A stretch of DNA of 64,000 bases from Siphonodentalium dalli (taxonomy: Eukaryota > Mollusca > Scaphopoda > Gadilida > Siphonodentaliidae): the NCBI GenBank assembly GCA_032622095.1, contig CP136066.1, forward strand, positions 42,673,835-42,737,834, in the 5' to 3' direction. Below are positions 11,875 to 22,601 of the stretch, one piece after another. Both the position numbers and the translations under genes were made by a program. The notes under the pieces are model-generated. The model ran no database searches. It was given only the letters and a program-made list of their open reading frames with translations, and was not told the origin of the DNA. Within the stretch, counting starts at the first letter, position 1. Every line of letters starts with the position of its first letter.

Positions 11875-12471
11875 GGCCAATATAAAAATATTTCCTTGAT
11901 TTACATCCCCTCCCGACCCTGTTTTTTAGTCCCCTCCTCCATTTTTTTATTTGAATATCTTTTATGCAAATTTTATTTCTCATGCCTTAACTCTTTTGTG
12001 ATGGGAGCTGTGCTTGTGCAGCATTAAAGACCCTGTGCCAGTGCATTATCTTATATATGCGAGTCTCCCAAAGGGAGCCTAGCATATATGAGAGAATGAA
12101 CTTGATTACAAGATCAAGGTAAATATTGTTAGGCCAATGCATTCTCTTACATATGCGAGGCGCCCTATGGGCGACTCGCATATATAAGAGAATGCATTGG
12201 CACAGGGTTTTCGAAAAAATCAGGAAGCTCCTGTCATGGAAGGGTTAAGCATCAAATTACATTTCAATGATCCATTAATCAGTCTATTTTTGTCAAATAT
12301 GGACAATCTAAATCACCTTGTAATATATAAGATAGAATGCTGCATCAATAACTTGAACTCTCAATGTCTATTTATGTTAGGAAGAATCAAATATAAAAAA
12401 AAAAATTCGCCCTCCCGCCCCAGTTTTCTGAAAAAGTTGGATGTAAATCTAGCAATTTATTTTTATTGGCC
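11875..12471. mobile_element. PIF/Harbinger-like MITE (GGCCAATATAAA), copy 2
   Basis: Same ends as 8684-9298 with TTA on both sides (11872-11874, 12472-12474). Contains the nested TTAA element 11991-12244 with ends C(T/C)CTTTTGTGA / TCATGGAAGGG. Lies in an intron of the BEN-like gene. Confidence 0.75.
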
Positions 12472-12540
12472 TTAAATTAGCTTTAACATTTGTAGAAAGA
12501 CAAGTAACTCTCATGTTCAAATGAATAGCTTTCAATTTAC

Positions 12541-12724
12541 CTTCAATTTCTTTTGTGACATCAGGGTCCAGGGCCTCCTTCGCATTCTCCGTGGATCCTT
12601 TCGCATTTACACCTTTGATGCTTCGCATCGCCATAAATTCAGTGGTGAAGCGTGAGGTCATCAGATCATTTGTAAATGCTTGCGGGGAGCTTTTGTCTGC
12701 TCGGCGAATTACTTCCGCAGTGAA
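12541..12724 (-). CDS. BEN-like gene, central exon
   Basis: Minus-strand exon between acceptor TTTTATTTCAG and donor AAG|GTAAAT. It starts in phase 0, matching the end of exon 13505-13318, and holds 61 codons plus one base. The product starts FTAEVIRRADKSSPQAFTND and contains RSIKGVNAKGS and EALDPDVTKEIE. The order 'F-T-x-E ... S-x-x-G ... ALDP-x-x-x-x-x-I' resembles the BEN domain, an alpha-helical DNA- and protein-binding module of chromatin factors. Family assignment is by eye and moderate; the exon itself is well supported. Confidence 0.65.
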
Positions 12725-13317
12725 CTGAAATAAAAGATAGTAATGAATAATTTCAATGTTGAAGTTCACAATATATAGGGGCAGTTTTTATGATTTTATG
12801 AATGATCTACTTGTAGCTCTATCTGTTGAGCCACTAAATTCAATTTGCCGAACCTCAAATCAAATTATTTACCCATGATCTATTGTTGCAATGCTCTTTT
12901 TGGACCCGTAGCCGGCCTGGCAGAAACCCAGACCGAGTAATTTCATTCCCACTTTTTTTAAAGTGATGTAAAACACTCAAAGTAGTTATTTTTTACGAAT
13001 ATTAACAAATGTTTACAGCACAGACACCGTCATTCTGAACAAATTATATCTCTCTTAAGTCTATCTAATCTCTATTGTATTAATATAATCCAGTCCACAT
13101 TGAATTTCCTCCCTTTATGTTTCAAAACAGCTATTTTTTTCGCAATTTATCTCAGACTCAGTAGAAATATGGTTTGTTCAGTTTTTGTTTCAAATCCAGT
13201 AGTGACAAGCCAGCAAGTGATTTATTGTGCCTTTCTATATGCGCCATTGTTCTATATGCGCCATTGTTCATATATTATTATATATACATATATACTATTG
13301 TACACCCATGTACTCAC

Positions 13318-13505
13318 CAGAGGGCTTTCCGCAATACCAACTACTGCCTTTTGTGGGCCTGTCACTGACCCGATTCGCTTCTCCTTCAACTCTCGTGTGG
13401 CCACTTTCAATTCATTTGTGGCTACTTTTATCTCTTTCGTGGCTTCCCTCAATTCCTCAGTAGCCGTTTTGAGTTCATTGGTCAATTTGACCATGCTCGG
13501 CACAC
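13318..13505 (-). CDS. BEN-like gene, coiled-coil exon (probable start)
   Basis: Acceptor TTTATTACAG precedes GTGTGCCGAGC; donor CTG|GTGAGT follows. The first in-frame ATG (13494) has a good context (AGCATGG) and opens MVKLTNELKTATEELREATK, a run of repeated 'ELK-AT-' heptads that should form a coiled coil, then a linker ending GIAESPL. A TATA-like ATATATAATA about 110 nt upstream on the minus strand, just inside the large element's right end, could serve as an internal promoter; then the protein is 170 residues from exons 13494-13318, 12724-12541 and 10012-9861. The alternative is splicing from an upstream exon at 19165-19078, giving 203 residues. In either model it is a coiled-coil plus BEN-like protein, inferred nuclear. 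Confidence 0.65.
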
Positions 13506-13599
13506 CTGTAATAAATTATATGTATACTATATCAGGGTTTCCGCTAGGGGTCGGGGGAATGGGTCCGGTAGCTGCTATGGGGGAAACCAGTAAATAATT

Positions 13600-13680
13600 A
13601 TAATTAAATATTATATATGGGTCTCCGAGTTACGAGGAGATATATCCGAAAACGAATATTTGCAGGGATGGCGCCCCATA
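13600..13680 (-). repeat. Right terminal inverted repeat of the 7.7-kb element
   Basis: Read on the minus strand this begins exactly like position 5935 onward and diverges inside the first GATATC-type palindrome (here GGATATATCTCC). Confidence 0.8.
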
Positions 13681-13686
13681 ATTCTG

Positions 13687-14895
13687 GCCCATTAGCATGT
13701 CTGTTGACTGTATGGTAATAGGCGAGGTGAGTAGGTATACATGGAGTTATTGTATTCATGAATGATGTGAATAGCTATACAATGTGTGACTATATGGTCA
13801 TGGATATATAGGTATATAGTGAGATGAATAGGTATATAAGGAGTAGCTTTATGGTCATGTATGAGGTGAACATGTTTACAGTGAGTGGCTGTCTGGTCAT
13901 TGAAATGGTGTATGGGCATAACGAGAGAAAATACACTGTCCTGTATGTATATATGGAGTGACTGTGTGGTCAGGGATGGGCTGTACATGTGTACATTGGG
14001 TGGCTGTATTGTCATGGGTGGGTGTATATTAGTGATGCGGACCGGACCGGACCGCCTGCAAGGCGGTCCAGTCCGGTCCGGTCCAGGCCATTCCGGTCCG
14101 GTATACATGCCTGGACCGGTCCAAAACGGTCCAGTCCACCTATAATAGGCTATATGTTAATGAATTCTATGTTTTCTCAAAGTGTTTATTGATATACAAG
14201 GAGTGACTATGATCACGAATGTGGTTTATGCGTATACAGCGAGAGGCTGAATTGTCATGGGTCAGGTGTATATGCAAGTCTGGAGTATATGAATGGTCGT
14301 GTGCGCGATACGGGACATTGATATATCTAGAAGGGCTTTTGTGAGGTCTATATGTATATACCTGGAGTGACTCTATGATTTTGGGTTGGGTGTATATGTA
14401 TATCTTGAGTGGCTATATGGCCACGGGTGTCGCAAATGTGTATATATATACAGGGAGTGAGACTGTATGACCACTGGTGAGGCAAATAGGTATACAAGGA
14501 GTGATGTATGATCATGGATGTAGCGAACAGGTATACCAGGAGTGACTGTATGGTCATCGGTGGGGTGTATATGTATATATTTAGTGGCTATATAACTATT
14601 CATGTGGCAAATAACATGGAGTGACTGTATGGCCTATGGTGATGCGAATAGGTATACATGAGGTTACTTTATATTCATGTATGTAGTTAATATGTATACA
14701 GGTCGTGTGAGGTGTAGGGGTATACCTGGTGTGTCTGCATGGTAATTCACGGCTATAGGGTTGGTGTGTGGGTAAAGCCAAGTGTGGCTGTATGGTAATG
14801 GGTGAGGTGTATGTCTATACAGCGAGTGGCACATGGCCATTTATGTGGTGTTCATGTATATATGGAGTGACTGCATGGTCATGTGTGATTTGTAC
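13687..14895. repeat. Degenerate ~45-bp tandem repeat field
   Basis: About 1.2 kb of diverged units of the form 'gagtgactgtatggtcatgg' plus 'tgaggtg-atatgtatac'. The open frames on both strands come from the repeat. It is interrupted at 14032-14150 by a GC-rich palindromic insert. Confidence 0.75.
14032..14150. mobile_element. GC-rich CGGACCGG repeat insert (hAT-like end?)
   Basis: Begins 'agtgatgcggaccggaccgg' and carries many copies of GGACCGG / CCGGTCC in both orientations. A 'gtgatgcgg' start with short subterminal repeats is seen in some hAT ends; here this is a guess. Confidence 0.35.
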
Positions 14896-15412
14896 TGGTG
14901 CACCTTTGGGTGACTATCGCTTTCCACAAAACTCAAGGATATGTTAATCTATATATAGAGGTAATATCAGAGTGTTCTCCACATTAATTGCGTTTTATAT
15001 GCAATGTGAAGAAAACGGTTTTCCTGACAATAGTTTAAATGTTAATCAATTTTGATGCTAATGGGCCAGAGTAGCCAGTGGGGTCGGAAAACATTTCCAG
15101 ACACGTATGCTACTTTTTTGCCGATGATCACTTTTTGGACCCACCCACACCCGACCCCAATTTTTTTTCCATTCCATAGAGTTTTTCCCAGCCATGTTTT
15201 GACACCCACCCCCTTGTGGAACGCAAAACACAAACATACAGAGAAAACCAGGACCAAACCTCCTACATTGAGATTCAGTGAATCTAGTAATGAACAGCAG
15301 GACTGGTCTATAGCAGTATATTCTTGACTGCAGTGGATTTTTAATCGTTTTTGTTAAATATCATATTTCCACAGCTCTGCGGTCAATTTATTTTAAAGCT
15401 TAGTATATGAAT
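14896..15412. other. No gene; C-rich decayed repeat
   Basis: 15055-15076 (minus strand) is the empty-site match for the 7.7-kb element. 15095-15215 is a C- and T-rich decayed repeat whose 91-codon open frame is not protein-like. Confidence 0.5.
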
Positions 15413-15544
15413 AGAGCATGGCTTGGAGTTGACTACGCGAATGTAGTGGCCAGTGGGAAGGGTGTAGTTGATGAGCCGAAGGCGAGTGAACTACACCATT
15501 CCCACTGGCCACTACATTCGTGTAGTCAACGACAAGATATGCTC
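15413..15544. repeat. Long hairpin H2 with GAGCCGAAGGCGAG centre
   Basis: Arms of about 55 bp around 'gttgactacgcgaatgtagt' with a short loop GAGCCGAAGGCGAG. Confidence 0.85.
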
Positions 15545-15878
15545 TAATCATTATATTATATCGAACATTTATAGACAAACTGACGTTCTAATATTTATAT
15601 ACCATCGAACATTTTATTGCTAAACTGAAGTCATTGCATTGTGTCCAGGTTGCATTCAATTTCCTTCTCGTCACAAAACCTATTAAGCAGCTTTATTGCT
15701 ATTGTGAATAGCAGCTATGCCTGAGTGGGTAACCGGTCACTGACACGGCGCGCACGGTTAATCATAATTAATAGTCACTGTTTTAGTGCCAAAATGTGTG
15801 TGGTAGTCCTTTTTAGAGACCTTTTTAGTTTTTGTGTTTTGTTACTTTGTTATGGAAATTTATAAAGATATTATGTCT
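15545..15878. other. No gene recognised
   Basis: AT-rich, no repeats or coding signals seen. Confidence 0.5.
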
Positions 15879-15990
15879 ATAGACCAGATAGGTGATATTG
15901 CTCTACACCAGATAGGTGATTTTGTTTTACACCAGATAGGTGATATTGTTTTACACCAGATAGGTGATTGTATTATATCAGATAGGTTAA
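15879..15990 (+). repeat. 26-bp tandem repeat
   Basis: About four units of 'caccagataggtgat' plus 'attgtttta'; gives an in-frame repeat that I do not take as coding. Confidence 0.85.
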
Positions 15991-16794
15991 ATTATTATAT
16001 GCTACGTGCCACCAGACTCATCAGACATTACTAAAACATGTTTATCGCATATAGCAATACACTAGAGCACCCAGGAGCACCAATGGGAAATCAAAGAAAG
16101 TTAATGTTACGATTGATTCCAATTGATTCAGATTGGTCAGGATTGGTTAGGAATTTTATAACGTTCACAGTTTATCTTGTATGAATTCAGGAATCTTGTA
16201 TGAGTTCAGAAAAGGCATTATTTCTATTGGACTGCTCAAGTGTAGCATGTGAGAGTAAAGCATATAATAAAAAACAAACCTACACTTTTAGTAGAAACCT
16301 GTATTAATTCATTCATGACTACATGATATTGTGAATTATTACCATTTTCTATCTCTTTTGTCACATATGAGATAATTGTGTTATCCACTCACAAGTCTAG
16401 GTATGTTACATGTTTTTTTCTTTATACATCAGTGTATACATCAATGTTTAATGTCCATGTTTGACCAGATTTGGTATTAAATTTATTTCTTTAAAGTTAT
16501 CCTTATTTGATGTTAATTACATAGAATACTGCATGGGCGATTCAGCTGCATTAAGAATATTTTCCCTTGTCCTAAAGAGGCACAAAACAAACATCCAATG
16601 GCCTTAGCGTGTTTAGTGTTGCTGCAGTTCCTTATTAATGATTTCTTAGATTTACAAACCAGTACAAACTAGTAAAAATCCAATAAAAGGTGTGAAGGAA
16701 AAAAACAATTGTCACGGAAAAAATTGCTTTGGGCTTATTTTGACACCCCCCCCCCAAGATACGTGTCGGAAAAATTCTGCCCCCCGCCCCCTAG
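15991..16794. other. No gene recognised
   Basis: AT-rich sequence ending in C-rich homopolymer runs (16745-16792). Confidence 0.5.
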
Positions 16795-18090
16795 AGTAGC
16801 CACATAATATGATCCCTTTCAGTTCAGTTTCAACGTTCTGTCCGTTTCCGTTAAAAATCATGGACAGAATCCCAAAAGAGGTGTTCGGCAAAATCCATAC
16901 TGCATCCCTTAAAATGAATTTGTCGTGCCTCATAATGTGCTGGGACAACCATAATATAATATTAAGTTATCAGTTGATTAAGTAGCATGTTTAATAACCA
17001 AGTGAGTCACAATTTGATACCATTTCGGAACAGCAGAGAATAATGTTCGGAATATAAACTTTTTACCAAATTTGGTTGCCATTTTGCAAGTCATCTTGAG
17101 TAATATTGTCTAAAACACCACACTATGACACATTTAAGGCATATCAAAATAAAAAGAACCTTTGATACCAAAGACAGTTCCATTTTACTTGAAAAATTTG
17201 GTCCAAACATGAAAAGTTATTTTTTTGCCGAGTTTGATGCTGTTTGTGATAGAAAAATCCCATAATTCTGGTAATTTCAGAATAGTAAAAATTAATCAAG
17301 GTGCATCAGAAATGTTGGTATTCAATGTATATAAGACAGAATAGTCAATTGTGTGTATCACCACAACTTGTAAGCGGTCGCATGGAATGCTGGGATCATA
17401 ATTACCATTTTCCATATTTTGGCGGCCATTTTGACGGCCATTTTGAGCCAAAGTGACAATTTTGGTACCAATGAGTTCGAATATCAATAAGATATAGAAT
17501 GAATCACTTACATTGCATAGTTCTTCCCACTTCTTGGTGAAGTATGACTAGAATCCCAATGGGGATCTTTTGTGAAATGTTATACCGCGTTTTGTAAAAT
17601 CGAATTTTTGAGTGATCGGAAGGGGTGTGGACCCACGAACAGCATATTTCATTGCTCGAATGGTCAGTTAACATACTAAATACAAAATAAGGTCACAATA
17701 CTCAACCAGTTCCAAACCACAGAAACTTATCTTAAAGATATTAGTAAAAAATTAGTAAAAAACGTAAAAAATCCACGTCCGGTCGCCATTTTGGACGGGG
17801 GGGGGGCTTCAATTTTGGCAAATAAAAGTGGCGTTATTTCTTAGCTTCACAAAAAATGTATACATGTGTATACATATGACAAGATGTTCTCACTATATTT
17901 GCATCAAGCTGACTTATAGGAAAATGGCAGCCATCTTGGACGCCATCTTGAATTACAAAAATGCTCAAAGCGGATTTTAGCGGATTTTGGATATGTTATA
18001 GAGGAGAGCTGCCTCTTCAAAATTGAATAGAAACCAACTTAGTCCGAATTTTGTCTAGGTTGACCCTAAAAAAATTTTTTATCGACCAGA
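16795..18090 (-). repeat. Dispersed repeat D1, copy 2 (inverted)
   Basis: Reverse complement of 4254-5934 without the 433-bp TTAA element; supplies the empty site for that insertion. Open frames here are not conserved with copy 1. Confidence 0.85.
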
Positions 18091-18952
18091 CTATTATAGT
18101 CTGACAACATTCTTCCTCGCATAAATCAAGCGTGTGTTCATTCTTATATGACTAGCTATTCAATTTGAATAGAATTGCTCAATGCGGATTTTGGATATAT
18201 GATTCAGGACCCCCACCCACCCCCCCCCCCCCCCCCCCCCCACAAAATGAGCCAAAGAAACCTTCCTTACAATTTCTTCCGAGTCTAACCATCTGACGAC
18301 CAGCCTATATACGTAAGCCTGCATGGCGTGAGGGCAATGGTGCGTATCTTCTTGTCATTAATCTGTTTTGATAATCATAATCCTATAGATTATCTTTAAT
18401 GACGCTCCATGCATTTGAATGACACCAAATTATTCATAATGTCCTAAACCAAAAAAAAAAAAAAAAAAAAAAAAAAAAGAATAAAAAAAAAAACTTGCAA
18501 TCACAGTCAATCGTATGACACAGATATCGTGAAAATCCACAAATAATACAACAAGATAGTATATGCGATCATAATTGAGAACGCTCTTTATTATCCAACG
18601 TGTTTGCGAAACGATGCAATGGACGCTCTTTATACAAGACACTCGTTGTAAATTGTATTCGCCTGACACAAAATCGAAACGTGGTAAAACTTCCGCATGC
18701 AGGGAACATAATACATTTAAATGAGGCCGGAAAATTAAATAGAGACCTGCACTATACATGTACATGTAAAATGTCATGAGATAACTTTCCAAGTGAGCAA
18801 TTACACAAGATTCTTTCCTTACATGTAATGTGTGGTTAATACATTGGTATATATGGTTTGTGTTGATTTTGGTTTTGATTTGCTTTTTTTCACAATATGA
18901 GCATAAATTCCACGACCAAATCGTTAATTACCTGGTTTTGTTTAGAAAATAA
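18091..18952. other. No gene; homopolymer runs and two AACGCTCTTTAT-type motifs
   Basis: C run at 18217-18240, A run at 18452-18480. 'acgctcttta' occurs at about 18584 and 18624, part of the motif described in the findings. Confidence 0.5.
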
Positions 18953-19077
18953 TTTGGGTCTATAAGTAGGCTTAATGTTTTATTTTGACATACGATTCTG
19001 GCTTTTCATGTACTTTTCTGTCCCAATTCTTGGAGAGAATTTTTTTTTTTATAAAAATCAGTATATATAATACTTAC

Positions 19078-19165
19078 AATCTCGTCCAAATACGGATACG
19101 ATAGGCGAGAATCGCATGCGTTTTGATATGTCGATGCCGTCTGGAGAGTTTGGCGGGACCAGCAT
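19078..19165 (-). CDS. Possible first exon of the BEN-like gene
   Basis: On the minus strand an ATG at 19165 opens MLVPPNSPDGIDISKRMRFS and runs 29 codons plus one base to ATT|GTAAGTATT, an excellent donor. An in-frame stop lies just before the ATG. The open base plus GT from exon 13505 gives TGT and the frame continues into the coiled-coil exon. Supporting points are the donor, the matching phase and the TATA box about 60 nt upstream; against it, the exon lies 5.5 kb outside the element that holds the other exons. If real, this is a host promoter and exon fused to element-borne exons. Confidence 0.35.
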
Positions 19166-19221
19166 CCCGTCTCGATTTGCTCAGTCTACCCTTGATGCTA
19201 TAAAGTGGTAGCCGCGGGCGC

Positions 19222-19230
19222 TTATATATA
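19222..19230 (-). promoter_or_regulatory. TATA box TATATATAAG upstream of the possible first exon
   Basis: Minus-strand TATATATAAG in a locally GC-rich stretch; a start about 30 nt downstream (near 19197) would leave a leader of about 30 nt before the ATG at 19165. Confidence 0.4.
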
Positions 19231-20889
19231 GAGTTGTTTTTATGAGCCATCAGGCCCCCGCGGCAGCGGTCGCTGGCGCGACCTGACTGCCTCGATATCA
19301 ATTTGAAAAAGGGGTGACGTTGCTTAACGCGCCTGCGGCGCTTCAATAACAGTTTGAATTTTGTGTTTCCCAACAGGTCTTAGACAGTGTTTTTGAAACG
19401 TGTCTCTTTGTGGTGTCATTCTTTTGGTATGATTTTTTACTAAATAACGGGTATGTTAGAGTTACATTTCTTTGAATTTTACAATCGAAACATATTCGCA
19501 TGCGATGCTGAGTCACGCGGGACACGGCAAACTAAATCGCGCGCAAATTGGCTTGCGATTTTTCAGCATCCCACCCCATTTGGCATGCGATAGCGTTTGT
19601 ACTAGGTGCGTAGGCCTACTGGTTACATCAGCTCGTGTTTACTGGAATTGCTGACTCCAGGTTAAAGTTTAATGCCCCCAAATATATACACAAAGGCAGA
19701 TAAGAGGCACACTATCTTTGGTGATATACATGCAATATAAATAGTCAAAAGTTTATTCTCAAAAAACCAATGATGGTATACAGAGTGTTATAAATTATTT
19801 GGACAGCTGGGAAACCCAGCATGGCCGACGTATAGGTGCATGCGCCGAAAAGGTATACAGACTGCGATGTACATCAATTTAGAATAAAGTTCAATATCGT
19901 ATACATAAATCATCAAAATAATCAATATTATATGAAGAAATTATAATAATAATGGAGATGCATCACACAAGCGGGCGTTGTCCTTGAGTGTTTTAGGTGA
20001 CTGGGGTGAGTGTTTATTGTATGGATAATATATATGTGCATCAGGTGTTTGGGTGTAGAGAATTTATTTGTTTAATAACTTTGCATATTTTACGCATGAC
20101 TCCGGTGTTTCTGTTATTGAGGAGTTGGCTCATTTTTACTGTGATAGGAAAAGTATAATAATATTTTTCTATATTTGAACATCTGGTTTCTTTCATAGGT
20201 GTTCAAATATAGCAAAATATTATTAAACTTTGGGTCTATAAGTAGGCTTAATGTTTTATTTTGACATACGATTCTGGCTTTTCATGTACTTTTTTGTCCC
20301 AATTCTTGGAGAGAATTTTTTTTTTTTATAAAAATCAGTATATATAATACACGTAGGCCTACTGGTTACATCAGCTCGTGTTTACTGGAATTGCTGACCC
20401 CAGGTTAAAGTTTAATGCCCCCAAATATATACACAAAGGCAGATAAGAGGCACACTATCTTTGGTGATATAATGTACATGCAATATAAATAGTCAAAAGT
20501 TTATTCTCAAAAAACCAATGATGGTATACAGAGTGTTATAAAATATTTGGACAGCTAGGAAACCCAGCATGTCCGACGTATAGGTGCAAGCGCCGAAAAG
20601 GTATACAGCCTGCGATGTACATCAATTTAGAATAAAGTTCAATATCGTATACATAAATCATCAAAATAATCAATATTATATGAAGAAATTATAATAATAA
20701 TGGAGATGCATCACACAAGCGGGCGTTGTCCTTGAGTGTTTTAGGTGACTGGGGTGAGTGTTTATTGTATGGATAATATATAAGTGCATCAGGTGTTTGG
20801 GTGTAGAGAATTTATTTGTTTAATAACTTTGCATATTTTACGCATGACTCCGGTGTTTCTGTTATTGAGGAGTTGGCTCATTTTTACTG

Positions 20890-20985
20890 TGGTAGGAAAA
20901 GTATAATAATATTTTGCTATATTTGAACATCTGGTTTCTTTCATAGGTGTTCAAATATAGCAAAATATTATTATACTTTTCCTAC
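20890..20985. repeat. Palindrome with 41-bp perfect arms
   Basis: 'gtggtaggaaaagtataata...' and its exact complement around a loop 'tctggtttctttcatagg'. A broken version at about 20150-20225 marks the duplication junction. Confidence 0.85.
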
Positions 20986-20989
20986 CACA

Positions 20990-21260
20990 TAAGATTAAAC
21001 TGTTCAATATCCGTCTGAGTAGTAATATCGAATTTCCATACAGCTACACAAAAGCATCACTCTTCGAAATTGGCTTTTATCAGAATAAGACTCATATCTC
21101 ACCGGGCATATGATAAAATCAAGAACCACAGGAAAAGGTGATCAATGGCCCTTAAGTATAATTGTGTAGCTGTAAGATCGAATGAGCCATGTCGCACCAG
21201 GGAGGGTCTCCGTTCATGAGGGTGCCCACATGATATTTCCCACTGTACCACGACTGTCGC
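20990..21260. repeat. Duplicated block, copy 1 (copy 2 at 21925-22140)
   Basis: 'ccgtctgagtag', 'aaaagcatcac', 'actcatatctca(c/t)cgggcatat' and 'cacaggaaaaggtg' recur in the same order in both blocks. Copy 2 lies upstream of the family gene at 22602. Confidence 0.75.
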
Positions 21261-21284
21261 CCCCTTAAGCCTTGAGTTGCCGAC

Positions 21285-21545
21285 AGTGCGATATTCCAAC
21301 TGGTACATAAATAAAGCTTTCCAACTGACACCCCTTAACGATGGACATGTTCAAACTGAGACCATTTCAAAGAATAAATATTTTACCGAATGTCAGCGAA
21401 AGTATGAAAATATTCACGAGGGTACCATCTTAAAATATTCCGACTGCACCACGACTGCCACCCAGTTGGTTTGGGATATTCCAACTGGTACTTTAATTAA
21501 GCTTTCCAACCCCTTAAAGTTGGAAATTTTCAAACTAATTGCCAT
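21285..21545 (+). repeat. ~190-bp tandem duplication
   Basis: 'gatattccaactggtac' then 'aagctttccaac' and 'ttttaccgaa(t/a)gtcagcgaaag' occur twice. Confidence 0.8.
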
Positions 21546-21617
21546 TTAAGTGAAAAAAATATTTTACCGAAAGTCAGCGAAAGTAGGACAAAATATATGC
21601 GACATTTGTTCTAAAAT

Positions 21618-21866
21618 CAACAAATTGCACACTATAAATACTTGCTTGGAAAATCAACTATTTGAAACACTTCAACCTATTTTTTTGTGTCTGAAATTTT
21701 CTACTGAAATGCCTGTTGGCCAAAGTCGAGACACTTCAAACCAACAAATTGCACACTATAAATACTTGCTTGGAAAATCAACTATTTGAAACACTTCAAC
21801 CTATTTTTTTGTGTCTGAAATTTTCTACTGAAATGCCTGTTGGCCAAAGTCGAGACAATTCAAACA
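21618..21866 (+). repeat. 124-bp near-perfect tandem duplication
   Basis: Two copies starting 'caacaaattgcacactataa' at 21618 and 21742, essentially identical. Confidence 0.9.
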
Positions 21867-22561
21867 CTCTGTCGCCACGCGTCACTGTGTCGTAAGAATA
21901 AAGAATAAAGTATTAAATTCAGACCAAACACCGTCTGAGTAGCCATATCGAACTAGATCCATAACTATATAAAAGCATCACCCTTATCAATGGGCTTCTA
22001 TCATAATAACACTCATATCTCATCGGGCATATCGTGGTGATAAAATCAAAAACCGCTTCCAATTCACAGGAAAAGGTGGTCAGTGTCAACATCATTAGCC
22101 CGATAGTGGAATTGTGTAGCTTTAAGGCGATTTCCGCATCCTGTCAAAACACGATTCCCATTGTTCTATGCCATGTCTGATCCAAGGTGTGAACCAAGGC
22201 GCGTCGCTGCTCGCCCTGACGTCTATACACGCTTACAATCGACAAATCCCAGGTGCTTACGATAAGAAAGCTAAATTGCAAATATGCCGATTGGCAATAT
22301 ATTGAACTTGTGATAATAATCAAGTACCTAATACATATCCTGCTAGAATTAACGAGTCCATGTTTAATTCTGACACGACGCTGATATAAGAACCGGATTT
22401 CCAGCAGGAACAATTATTACTCTGAGTTGTTTCCTACCGAACAGTTCAATTTCACAGAAGAGCGAACCTATTTTACCGAAGAACATACATCTTTCTATAG
22501 TCTCCATTGACAGCCGTCTTACACTAATACACGGAGTGTTGAGACAGCAGGTCTTCCTGGT

Positions 22562-22568
22562 TATAAAG
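22562..22568 (+). promoter_or_regulatory. TATA box (TATAAAG) of family gene G1
   Basis: 40 nt before the ATG, which would leave a leader of only about 10 nt; closer than in the other family genes (85-98 nt). Confidence 0.45.
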
Positions 22569-22601
22569 TCTTTCATCGAAGAACGATAACTCTACTTAGA
22601 A

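Larger units (their letters stand above)
5935..13680. mobile_element. Large DNA element with inverted ends, palindrome arrays and a BEN-like gene
   Basis: The left end starts TATGGGGCGCCATCCCTGCA and matches for about 40 bases the reverse complement of the sequence ending at 13680. ATTCTG flanks both ends. A sequence at 15055-15076 (minus strand) reads GGCTACTCT then GGCCCATTAGCAT, which is what the two flanks would look like joined without the element (one mismatch). Together these support one 7746-bp insertion. Contents from the left: a GATATC palindrome array, an inserted long hairpin and 22-bp tandem repeat, a GTATAC/GGTACC palindrome array, two Harbinger-like MITEs, a hAT-like end, and near the right end the BEN-like exons on the minus strand. 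I see no transposase, so the superfamily is unknown. Alternative: two unrelated solo ends facing each other, less likely given the target duplication. Confidence 0.65.
18953..20985 (+). repeat. Tandem duplication with a 533-bp segment missing from copy 2
   Basis: Copy 1 (18953-20228) and copy 2 (20229-20985) match closely from 'tttgggtctataagtagg' on. Copy 1 contains 533 bp (about 19076-19608) absent from copy 2; that segment holds the possible promoter and first exon of the BEN-like gene. The junction between the copies falls inside the right arm of a 41-bp-arm palindrome that is complete at the end of copy 2 (about 20890-20985). Confidence 0.9.

Noticed and set aside
13692-14603. Frames on both strands in the 13.7-14.9 kb region
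   Set aside because: They come from a degenerate tandem repeat and a CGGACCGG insert.
18430-18792. 120-codon minus frame
   Set aside because: Ends in a poly-phenylalanine run from a poly(A) tract; no other support.
19074-19373. 99-codon basic minus frame near the possible BEN promoter
   Set aside because: It starts upstream of the TATA box and stops inside the donor site; the frame that fits the splice phase is a different one.
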